64,000 nucleotides of DNA from positions 868,001 to 932,000 of the forward strand of contig JBCAQO010000001.1 of assembly GCA_039111635.1 (NCBI GenBank). Reading direction: 5' to 3'. Below the pieces are notes generated by a model. The model saw nothing but the letters and a program-made list of their open reading frames with translations. It did no database searches and had not been told where the DNA came from. Position 1 is the first letter of the stretch, and each line of letters begins with the position of its first letter. This document shows, in pieces, positions 1-9,156 of the stretch. Source of the stretch: Heterobasidion occidentale. Taxonomy: Eukaryota > Basidiomycota > Agaricomycetes > Russulales > Bondarzewiaceae. The translations under genes were made by a program, and so were the position numbers.

Positions 1-1698
1 GCGCACGCGCACTCGCCCAGCGCGACCCTGCGACTGAACCGCTCCGCGGACACCTACGACGCCACGGTGAGCCCCTCGTCTCGCGCCCGCCCGCGTGCCA
101 GTGCCATTCTGACCGGACCCCGCGCGGCGCGCGGCACACAGCGCATCATCCCGCGCATGCGGATGGAGACGTTCAAGGGCGTGCACATCGTGTTCTCGAG
201 CGTGATCCCGCTCGACACGCGCCCCGAGACGACGGAGATATGGCGCATGGCGCGCGCGTTCGGGGCGACCTGCCACACCGAGCTCTCGAGCAAGGTCACG
301 CACGTCGTCGCCGCAAAGGTGCGCCTCGCACCGCTTGTTCTACGGGGGCACCGTGGCTGACTCTTCGCGCCCGCGCGCGCTCTTTCTCTCTGTCGCTGTC
401 TCCCGCTCGCAGCGCGGCACGGTGAAAGGTGGACACGGCGCGGAAGCGCGGGATCTGCGTCGTCTGGGTCGCGTGGTTCACGGACTCGGTCGCGCGGTGG
501 GCGCGGCAGGACGAGGCGCCGTACCTGATGGCCGACCCGCCGCGGCGCGCGGGCGCGGGCGCGCGCGAGGAGCAGGAGCAGGAGCAGGACGGGACGGACA
601 CGGCGAGCTCGTCGCCTGCGCTCGAGGCGCAGCAGATCTCGTCTGACCCGGAGCCGGACGCGGATGATTGGGACACGGAGCCGGGGGCGCGGGGCGAGGA
701 GGGGCGGGGGGCGGGAGCTGGGGCGGGGCGGGAGCTGGGGCGGGGGAGCGGGAGCGGGAGGGGTGCGGGGGGACGTGAAGGCGCGGGGGCGGGTGGGGGT
801 GTTGGCCGCGTCTGGGTCTGGGTCGGGGTCTGTGGGGAGCGCGTCGGAGGCGGGGAGTGAGGACGGGAGCGAGGACGGCGGCGGCGGTGGCGGTGGCGGT
901 GGCGGTGGTGGGGGGAACGAAAGCGCGATCCAGGCGCTGCTGGCGGCGGAGATGCCGTCCGAGGCGTCGGGGGAGGAGGCCGGCGGCTGGACGAGGTGGA
1001 TTGGGCGCTGATGAGTAATGAGGTGGACGAGTTGATGAACGAGAGCGATGACGAGGATGAGGGCGGGGGTGATGGCGAGGGACGGGATGGCGAGGGCGGG
1101 CGGAGCGCGGAGGAGAGCTGGACGGACGAGTCGAACAGTGTTATCAGGTGCGTCTCTCTCGGCTCGCGCGCGCTCGCTTCTGGACGCTGAACCCCCGTGT
1201 GTTCTTCTGCCCGCCTGCCTGTCCGCTCGCTTGCGCGTGCTCTCGCTCTTGCAGCAGCGCGACGTCGACGCCGCGGACGAAGCGCAAGCGCGTGCGCAGC
1301 CTGACGCCGTCCGATGGCGGCGGGGGCGTGAACGGGGCCGCGGACGGCGAGGAGGACGACGAGCTGCGCTCGCCGCTCGCGAAGCGGAAGAGGCTCGTGG
1401 AGGAGCGGCGCAACTCGTCGAAGCTGCGCGAGGCGTTCTCTGTCGACGAGCTGCGCGCGCGCGAGGGCGAGGGCGAGATGGATGGTGCTGTGGGGCGGAC
1501 GTGCAGGTTGGAGCTGGGGCTGGAGACGGGGTGTTGCCAGCGCCTGTGCTTGGAGTGGTTGCGGAGGAGGAGGAGGAGGAGGAGGAGGAGGAGGAGGTTG
1601 AGAGCGGTGGGAAGGCGGAAAAAGAGGAGGAAGAGGAAGAGGAAGACGACGACGACGACGATGACGACGACGACGATAGTGATGACGACGAGGAGGAA

Positions 1699-1730
<32 letters not shown>

Positions 1731-1767
1731 CTTTTTGGCGCGCGAGCTGCAGGAGGAGCTGGGATGA
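1..1767 (+). CDS. FCP1: RNA polymerase II CTD phosphatase FCP1, C-terminal part
   Basis: This is the 3' part of the phosphatase that removes phosphate from the Pol II C-terminal domain; the catalytic half lies left of the window. A BRCT domain is readable at about 141-530 (HIVFSSVIPLD, then TELSSKVTHVVAAK, then VDTARKRGICVVWVAWFTDS). It is followed by an acidic, low-complexity tail with DEVDWALMSNEVDELMNE at about 990-1045, a KRKR-type basic stretch near 1280, and the terminal DDFLARELQEELG with stop at 1765-1767, the usual FCP1 ending. Likely introns are 67-140, about 319-412 and 1149-1252. The frame changes near 426-429, between about 700 and 780, near 975-985 and near 1500-1560 without splice sites, so the reading frame as given is broken. 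Identity is firm; exon structure is approximate. Confidence 0.82.
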
Positions 1768-2237
1768 CCGGTCGACGTCGGTCGGCCTTTGCTTGCTTTC
1801 TGCGCGCGTGGGCGGGCGGGTTCGCTGCGTGATCTTCTCATCTGTTCGGGTTGCTCTCATTACTAGGCTGTATCCACTATCGGTTCCTCTCGGGCTCTCC
1901 CCTCCCTCCCCTCTTCCCTGTCTCTTCGTTCGCAGCGGGTGCTCTCGCCCTCCCTCATCTCCTCGCTCGGCCACATCGGATCTCACGACTACTACATCGG
2001 CCCACACGGGTTTTCTCTCCATCCTCGTCCCTTTCGTTCTCGCTTTTTCATTTTTTCATTTGTGACTTTCTTTCTTTCTTTTTCTGGCACCTGTTTATTT
2101 TATTTGCTGACTCGGGTCGGAGCGATGTAGCGATGTGTATATATAAATGAACGACGCCCGGAGCACGTGCTGCAGACAATCGAGACGGATGAACGATGCT
2201 GAGGCCGTAGCGTACCCGGTGATCTGCCCTCCTGCCG
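1768..2237. other. Intergenic, convergent 3' ends
   Basis: This is the space between the 3' ends of FCP1 (+) and the metallopeptidase gene (-). It is pyrimidine-rich, with a T-rich stretch at 2040-2105, and fits overlapping 3' UTRs. I see no gene here. Confidence 0.6.
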
Positions 2238-3097
2238 TCACGCGCGGCCGCGGAGGTCCGCGCAGTACGCGCGCCAGAGCGCGTCGACGCTCGACCCCGT
2301 CAGACGATGGAACACCGCGTCGTCGTACGCGGGACCGAGTGCGCTGCCGTCGCCGGCGGAGGACGAGCCAGAGTCGAGGGCGGCGTTGAGCGCGGGGACG
2401 GTGCGCGGGCCGTGGCGCGCCTCGAGCGAGGCGAGGAAGTACGCGGTCGCGTCGTAGCCGGCATCCCACCGCTCCGCGGGGCGCGCGCGCCAGTGCGGGG
2501 GCGCGAGGTTCGCGCGTAGGCGGACCCAGTCTGGTTCAGCGGTCGGTCGGTCAGTCAACGAGGGTGCGGGGTCTGTGCGCGAGGAGGAGGAGGGAGGGAG
2601 GGGGGACGGCGCGCACCGGCGATGCCCTCGACGAGGCCCGAGGGGCAGGTCCCGCGCGCGTTGTGCTGGAAGCAGTGGACGGCCTCGTGCGTGAGCACGC
2701 CGCGGATCTCGGCGCGCGCGCGCGCGGCGGAGGCGAGGACGTGCGTGAGGGAGAGGTGGATCTGCTTCGCGGTGTGCGTGCCGGTGGTGTAGGCGACGCC
2801 GGGGAAGGCGCGGAGGATGAGGTCGACGGAGCGCACGCTGCGGCGGCGGCGGCGGCGGCGGCGCGGGTGGGTCAGCGAGGCGCGGGCCTGATGATGGAGG
2901 GGTACGCACTGTGCGGGTGCGCTGGCGGTGGTGACGTAGAGCCACTGGAAGACGGCGGTGACGGCGTCGCGGAGGGCGTCGGCGGGGTTGACGCTCTCGA
3001 AGAAGAGCTTGGCGCCGGGGTGCGCGAGATCGTCGACGCGCACGTTCAGCGTCGGCATCGGCCACTCTGGCCGAGGCGGCGGCGGCGGCGGCGGCAT
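2238..3097 (-). CDS. Basic secretory protein-type zinc metallopeptidase
   Basis: Exons on the minus strand are 2910-3097, 2617-2837 and 2238-2530, giving 233 aa with consistent phases. The zinc-binding helix HEAVH lies at about residues 113-117, inside GVLTHEAVHCFQHN. Downstream are DWVRLRANL and the GYDATAYFL segment typical of plant basic secretory proteins and their fungal relatives (peptidase family with an HExxH site). No signal peptide is visible: the start is Met followed by a run of prolines, so a cytosolic protein or an unrecognised upstream exon are both possible. The family is linked to extracellular or defence-type proteolysis in plants; its role in fungi is not settled. Confidence 0.85.
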
Positions 3098-3448
3098 CTT
3101 CGTCTTCCTTCGACCAAGACGACGACGACGAGTGACTATGTGGATCGATGATCAATATGGCGAGGCCGAATCGGGCCATCAGGGCAGGCATCATCGCGGT
3201 CATTATTAGCAGCAGCCTAGTATCGTACAAGTACAGAATCCAGCCTCGTTCCCGTTCTTTTCGTCATCGAGTCGTCGTCGCAGCCGGCAGGCGGTGATCG
3301 GTCTGCGAGATGCAGATGCGGGGTATCCACCACTTCTAGCGCAGACGACGCGTCCCAGCTCAGTATCACATGCGAAAAAAATAATTAAATAAAAACGCGA
3401 ATGGGCCTCACGTCCGTCGTCGTACACACGCACACGCCTCGGGTCCTC
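3098..3448. other. Intergenic
   Basis: This is the upstream region of the metallopeptidase gene and downstream region of the bHLH gene, both on the minus strand. It contains a short A/T-rich patch at 3375-3395. No further gene is recognised. A good splice donor overlaps the bHLH stop, so a last exon of that gene could lie here. Confidence 0.5.
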
Positions 3449-4356
3449 TCACCTCCTCGAGATCCCCGCCGCCGCCTCGACGCGCACGACCTCCGCCGTG
3501 AGGGCCTCGATGCCCTCCTCGAGCCAGTGGCAGTACTCGACCGCGCGGAAGAGCACGCCGCTCTTGCCCTTCGTGCGGCCCTTGTTCCCGCGCGAGCCGC
3601 TGCCCTTGGGGCGCCCGCGCGTGGGCATGCCCGTGCCGGGGGGCGCGCCGGCGGGGGCGAGCAGCGTGGTGAGCTGCGCGTAGCCCTCGCGGATCGCGTT
3701 GCGCCGCTTCTGCTCGGAGAGGATGTGGTTCAGCCGCTTTTGCGGCGTCGAGAGCAGCGGCTTGGCGCGCGGGCCGCCGCCGGGGGTCGTGGAGCCCGAT
3801 GTGGGGGACGTGGGGGTGGCGGCGGCGGCGACGGCGGCGGACGCGGAGGTGGGGGGCATGTCGGGCGTGGTGCGGGAGGTGCGGGTGTTGTGGGTGTTTA
3901 TTTGCAGCTGTGGATGGTGGGCGTGGTGGTGGTGGTGGTGGTGGTGCTGCTGCTGCTGTGTGGGTGGTGCCGGTGCTGTGTGTGCTGCTGGTGAGACTGG
4001 AGATGGGGGTGGTTGCCGCGGTTGTGGACATGGTGGTCGGCATTGTGTGTGGGGGCAGCAGATGACTCGGGGGCCGCGCTGAGCGGCGGGTTGGGGAGGG
4101 CGGGGAAGGCCGCGGCGAGGGGGTCGTGTTGGGGGAGGGGCGGCGGGGAGTCAGAGGCGGAGGGGGGCAGGGAGGGATCGAACTCCCAGTTGAAGTTGTC
4201 GAGGAAGCCGAGGATGTCGGTGGTCTCTGAGGCGGAGAAGAGGCCCGCGGACGAGGGGAGCGGCGGGGGCGAGGGGAAGAGGGAGTGGAGGGCGGGGTCG
4301 AAGGCGAACTCAAAGTCGGCAAAGGGGACCGGCGGGGCGTGCTGCTGGGAGGACAT
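3449..4356 (-). CDS. bHLH transcription factor
   Basis: The protein starts at 4356 (MSSQQHAPPVPFADFEF) with an acidic/aromatic, Pro-rich region resembling an activation domain (ILGFLDNFNWEFDP). A His/Gln/Thr-rich linker leads to a bHLH near the C-terminus. The basic helix KRLNHILSEQKRRNAIREGY carries the His-Glu-Arg triad (H-x3-E-x3-R) that reads CACGTG-type E-boxes. Helix 2 includes LFRAVEYCHWLEEGIEAL, separated by a long basic loop (GRPKGSGSRGNKGRTKGK). The N-terminal part reads to about 3900 and the bHLH part reads in a different frame from about 3925; an intron or frame break between them is not resolved. It is divergent from the Zn2Cys6 gene. The basic region resembles Ino4-like or related fungal bHLH proteins; the target is unknown. 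Confidence 0.8.
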
Positions 4357-4697
4357 GGCGGGCGGGAGGAGCGTCGAGTCGAGGGTCGGAGGAGGCCTAC
4401 CGGGCACGGAGCTCCCTGATCCCGGTCCCGGTCCCGGTGAGGTCAGGCCCGGACACCTTCGGTCGCCGCAACGCTCGTTTCGCGCTCAGATATTATTTCT
4501 CGCACTTCCCCGTTGGGCTCGGTTCAGCAGGCAAAGAGGCGGAGAATATTATGTAATATGCGGGGAGGGTGCAAACAGGCGCACATATGTGTTGTTCGGG
4601 GCCAAGGCCGGCTTATAAGCGATGGACGGCGCGCGCCCCCTCGCACCGGCCCCCCTCTCCTCCAGAGCTCCGAACCCCCTGCCCGCATCGCCAGCTC
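4357..4697. promoter_or_regulatory. Shared divergent promoter of bHLH and Zn2Cys6 genes
   Basis: A 341-bp region separates the two start codons. It holds an A/T-rich island at 4540-4562 (GGAGAATATTATGTAATATG) in otherwise GC-rich DNA, a tandem of CCCGGT hexamers near 4420-4438 and a TATAAG at 4613-4618. The layout suggests the two regulators could be co-expressed; this is inference. Confidence 0.5.
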
Positions 4698-5649
4698 ATG
4701 TCAGCCCTCAGCGAGGCGTCGGCCTCCACCCCGGCCCAGGACCCGCCGTCGATCGACACTCAGCAGCTCCAGCAGCACCACGACCAGCTCGCACACCAGG
4801 CCCTCTCCCAGCAGCAGCAGCAGCAGCAACAGCAGCAACAGCAACAGCAGCAGCAGCAGCATCAGCATCAGCAACAACAACAGCAACAGCAGCTGCAGCC
4901 ACAGGATGCACCCAGAAAACGTGCGTGATCGTTCCCGTCGCCGCACCCCGCACCCCGCCCCCGCCCCCAGCCCGTCCGACGACGCCCTTTTCATAGCAAA
5001 AGCGCCCGCAGTGAGGCGCGCATGCACCGCCTGCCATGCAGGCAAGACACGATGCAGCGAGGTCCTCCCCTGCCAGGTCAGTCCCGCTCTTCCTCTCCCC
5101 CTCCCTTCCCGCCGCCCTCGTCCGGCGAGCCGACACCGCCCGAGCGGGCGCTGATCATCCGGATTCTTTATTTATTTCTCATCTCCATAGAGCTGCCTCA
5201 AACGCGGCCTCGGCCCGTCCTGCGTCTACCCCGACCCCGACACCCTCGAGCAAGCAGCCGCCCAACAATCTTCCTCCGGTCCGTCCCTCCGTCCCTTCCC
5301 CGTCCCCTCCTTCCCCGCAGCTCACCCCATCCCATCCCACCCAGCCCCGGGCGGCGTCCCCTTCGCCGCGCCGCTGCCGTACGCCATGCACCCCCCGAGC
5401 CTCACCCACCAGCAGTACTACGAGTACAACGGCGCCTTCACCGGCGCCTCCACCTCCACCTTCCGCCCGAACAAGCGCCCCCGCCCGCTCACCGAGGAGG
5501 AGGCCGCCGCCATCACCCGCAACTTCTCCCGCGGCGACTTCTACGTCGGCGCGAGCGCCCCCGTGCGCATCGACCCGCGCCTCCCCGTCCGCCTCACCCT
5601 CGGCGAGGGCGACCACGTGCATTTCACCATCGGGGAGTCCTTGGTGTAG
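4698..5649 (+). CDS. Zn(II)2Cys6 fungal transcription factor, small, poly-Gln
   Basis: Exons 4698-4920, 4997-5076, 5191-5278 and 5321-5649 splice in phase to 239 aa. Residues 84-112 form the binuclear zinc cluster, CTACHAGKTRC followed by CQSC and a final Cys in GLGPSCVYPDP, with the spacing C-x2-C-x6-C-x5-C-x2-C-x8-C. A Gln-rich tract with His (about residues 38-68) precedes it. The C-terminal part contains NKRPRPLTEEEAAAITRNF, a nuclear-localisation-like and acidic helix, and ends GDHVHFTIGESLV. No fungal-specific middle homology domain is present, so it is a short DNA-binding regulator. It is divergent from the bHLH gene. Confidence 0.88.
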
Positions 5650-6494
5650 TCGCGGCTCCGTGTGCTTTCTTTTTCTGCCTTGCTTTATCTGGTTGCGTGT
5701 CTCTTCCTTCCCCATGCGTCTTGATTCTTCTTTGCTTGGACTGTGTTTTTGTTTGCTGTTCACTCCTCGCGTATGTCACGTCCCCCCGCACCCACCCCCG
5801 CTTTTCTCATTCGCCCTCCATAGTTGGTTTCGCTTCTGCCTGCGGCGTCGCCGCCTTTGCTCCTCCCGCCTCGCCGCTCTTCATTCTGCGTGTTCCCGTT
5901 TTGTTGCGTGTACGAGTACGTTTGCACCAGAGCAGAGAGGTGCTTGTATCAAATCGAATTCGAGAACCGACTCGGTCCCATTCTCCCGAGCGCGTCGGTC
6001 GACCGCGCGCAGCACACGAATCACCTTCGTAAGCGCCGATCTTCAGAGTTTTCGCGCCGCTCGGGTCCTCTGCAAGCGTTTCCCATCGCCGTTCGTGCTC
6101 GGCAGCGCAACAGCCAGATCTCGGTGCACGCGCGCACGTGCGAAGACGTCTGCGGGATCCCGAGTCGCCAACATATATAGGTCCGCGCTGATCAACGCCG
6201 TCGATTCCAGGCGCTCTTTCATTCAGGGCGGCCGGCTGCGCGCATACAGCTGCGTACATACAATCATGCACGCTTGCACCCAGTCACTCGCGCGCAGGGA
6301 AGCACACGCAGAGCGTCGAAGCGACCGTTCGCCGGTGCGAGTCCGTCTCAGTCTGCCCGCGTCCAATCACGCTCCGAGCCCATCGACCCATCTGCGCAAG
6401 CCTGTGCGTCGGCGGCCGCGTCTGTTCTAACTTCAGTGTGGATACGTATGTGCTCATGCGACTGCGAGCCCCGCGTCGTCCTGCAATACCTACC

Positions 6495-6537
6495 TAGTCT
6501 CCGTGGCTGACCGTCCACAGAAGACAGTCGTGCTGTA
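6495..6537 (+). repeat. Dispersed short repeat, copy 1
   Basis: The block starting TAGTCTCCGTGGCTGACC and ending in AGAAGACAGTCGTGCTGTA recurs with few changes at 25202-25246 (TAGTCTCCGTGGCCGACC ... AGAAGACAGTCGTTCTGTGTA). Two copies 19 kb apart outside genes suggest a non-autonomous mobile element fragment or a shared regulatory block. Confidence 0.6.
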
Positions 6538-6627
6538 CATAGAGGAGTACTGCAGCAGATTCGGCACGACGCGATGCCTCCGTCCCACTTCTTCCGACGT
6601 GCCGCCGAGCGTGCCCACCCCACCCAT

Positions 6628-6712
6628 CCGCGGTGCGCAGCCTCACCAGCACTCCACACACCATCACCCGCCCGCGGTGCGCAGCCTCACCAGCACTCCA
6701 CACACCATCACC
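6628..6712. repeat. 44-bp tandem duplication
   Basis: The unit CCGCGGTGCGCAGCCTCACC plus AGCACTCCACACACCATCACC occurs at 6628-6668 and again at 6672-6712, identical over 41 bp with a period of 44 bp. Confidence 0.9.
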
Positions 6713-7384
6713 GGCCCTGGCCGCACGATGCCCCGCGCGCGAGATGTATACCGTTGCGAGCCGCGCTGCATGCAGGGCCTGGCGGAGCGGACGGCGAGGA
6801 AATGCGGCCGGAGAGCTTTGGGGTGGAGCGAGTCGGGGGAGGCGAGCCCGAGCGGGCGGGGTCGGTGGGGTGGAGCCCGTGATGCGCCAAACATGGATAT
6901 CTGGCTTGGCCTGTTCTGCTTGTGCGCTTTGTTGCGTCGACTGTTGCTCGGCGGTCGATCGACGTCGGAGCATCATCGACTCGACTTGAATTGAGAGAAT
7001 CTGATTTAATGGTCAGGCCTCCCTGGTTCCGGCTAAAGAAGTGAGAACGGGCGCGAGGTACACACACCTGCGACTTTTACTCCCCAACGCGCCCCGACGT
7101 CCATTTGCATGTAAATTCGAATGAATCCCATCTGGCACGCCGCCGCCGCCGATCCACCGTGCCATTATCCGATACACCCAAGGTTCAGATCCCATCCGCA
7201 GGGCCGGCCCTGCGTGGCCCTGCGTGCGTGTGCGTGGGCTCCCTTGGCACGGGCACCGTCTGCGAGCCCTGATCCTTCCGCGTGCGATCCGCCATTGCAC
7301 CCGCCCCGCCCCACCAGCCCCACCATAATCTTGAGCAGCGACCTGCAGGACCCACTCCCGCGCAGCCCCCCGCGTCGGGCCGTC

Positions 7385-7440
7385 CTGAGTCTGCGTCCGA
7401 GTCTGCGTCCGAGTCTGCGTCCGAGTCCGAGTCCGAGTCC
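7385..7440. repeat. Short tandem repeat (GAGTCTGCGTCC / GAGTCC)
   Basis: A 12-bp unit, GAGTCTGCGTCC, is repeated about three times and then degenerates into GAGTCC hexamers. It lies outside recognised genes. Confidence 0.8.
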
Positions 7441-8271
7441 AATCAGCCCGCCGTGTCGTCCGCGCATGGGTGCCGCCTCGCACGGCAAGCACTAGCCCGC
7501 TCGAGCGCGTCGGAGCGCCAAGCCGGCCGCGGGTCGCACCGAGCAGCGCCTTGCGCGAGGCGCGCGCGTGCGCGTGTCCGTGTGCAGCTGCGCCGCCCGC
7601 CCAGCGTCGCCGGCGAGTGCGAGACCAGTGCTAGACCGTGCTGCTGCGCCGTGTTGCACGCCTCGCGAGCGAGAGAGGCTCCTGAGGACCCCTGCCTGGA
7701 CGCGTGTCGACCAGGGGAGGGGAGGGGAGGGGAGGGGGGAGATCGCCGTCCTAGCCCCCAGCTTCCCCACTCCCGTGGAGCTCGCGCTGCGGGTGCGAAC
7801 ACGATGCAGCGAGCGCAGACGCACCGTGCACCGCGTACCGCAAGCCCGGCGCGGGCCTATGTTTCGTACTGCGCGGTGCCCCCGCCGAGGATGGGATGGG
7901 ACGTGAGTGCAGAAACGGGGCGCGCAAGGATACATAGAGGGGTGGCGCGACGATGATTGGCCGTGTGCAGGGTGGATGGGCGATTGTCTAGGCTCGGTGT
8001 GGTGTGATCGTGTAGGTCCTGGAGTTGACTCGCGTGAGTCGAGGGAGGGAGGGTGAGTGGGGCCTCTCGATGGGGGAACTTGGAGGGCCTCACGGAAATT
8101 GTGTGCGCCCGATGTTTCTGTTCATTCATCTCGCGGAGTGTCAACGGCAGGTCGAGATGCGCGGACGGAGGGGGTCTGACAGTATAGCAGAGAACTGAAT
8201 GGTAGAACCTCACGGTGCGACCTGACTCCTCATCGTAGTTAGCGAGGGAAGTCCTCAAGAGACGAACGCGC

Positions 8272-8530
8272 TCACAGATAGGCCGGCTCGAGGGTCCAGA
8301 GCGCGTCGATGAGATCGCGCGCTTGCCCCGTCTGGCACTCCTTCACATGCAGGCCCGCGAGCGGCCCCCGCACGGAGATCCTGGTGGAGCGGGTCCGACG
8401 AAGATATTCTCACCGTCAGGGCCCCGATGGGCTTGCAGGACTCGTTCAGGAGATCGCAGTCTTCGACGATCGGGAGTTAGGACACCTGGGTGGGAAGATG
8501 TGCAGTGGGGATTGAATAGGGCTGTGGGGC
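8272..8530 (-). other. Possible short coding remnant, unrecognised
   Basis: On the minus strand, LLNESCKPIGALT is followed by a short GTGAGA...CAG interval and then VRGPLAGLHVKEC with DLIDALWTLEPAYL and a stop at 8272-8274. The composition looks protein-like, but the interval would be an unusually short intron (about 33 nt), and upstream exons could not be joined convincingly. It could be the 3' end of a small gene, a decayed copy or chance. Confidence 0.25.
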
Positions 8531-9156
8531 CCATCTGTGTGCGCGTATATAGTAATACTTCTGAGAGGATGGACGACGGTGGCGATCGATCGAGGTAAGG
8601 AGTGGGCGTCTTGCAGGAAGGGCGACCGTGTCATGACCCCGACTCTGATTGCAGTGGCACATGATTACGCGCACAGTCCTGAAGAGCGTCGGGAGTCAAA
8701 GAGATGTCTCGCTGGATCTTTGACACCGGAAGGACGCGAGATGGCGTGGTTTGTGTCGAATGGCAAACTTGAGATGATCGTGGAAAAGGCGTGAAGTGGC
8801 AAAGGCAAAGGCGATCGGGAAGGCCATGATGATCTTGGCAAGGAACCGAGACTGAATTGTCGAGATCCCTCATCGACTTGTGAGTGTCCTCCTCCTCGAT
8901 GGTTCACGTTCAGCACAGGACTTTCGCATCGGCTGGACACGGCCAGGCAGAGAAACGGGGGTGTGCCCAGTGACGAACGATCGCGCCAGAGGGAGCGACC
9001 GTGACTGAGCGTACCGCTCCGTCGTTTCCTTCCGCCGCCTTGGGCTCGACTATTTGTTGGGACTCGTCCAACGGCGATGTCTCCTTCACCCCACCCCACT
9101 CGCCCCGCGCCCACCTATCCACTGCTCCCTTGAACGGCGAGTCCACTGCACATTCG

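Larger units (their letters stand above)
5650..9156. other. Long gene-poor stretch
   Basis: Over 3.5 kb no reading frame shows a recognisable domain with matching splice sites. It holds the 3' UTR of the zinc-cluster gene (pyrimidine-rich to about 5830), a 44-bp tandem duplication at 6628-6712, one copy of a dispersed repeat at 6495-6537, a GAGTCTGCGTCC-type microsatellite near 7385-7440, and a possible short coding remnant on the minus strand near 8272-8530. It may carry regulatory sequence or non-coding RNA, but nothing here proves that. Confidence 0.5.

Noticed and set aside
54..1841. Minus-strand Ser-rich open frame of 595 codons
   Set aside because: It is the complement of the GAG/GAC-rich FCP1 tail; the poly-Ser runs mirror the poly-Asp/Glu codons and there is no start context or splicing.
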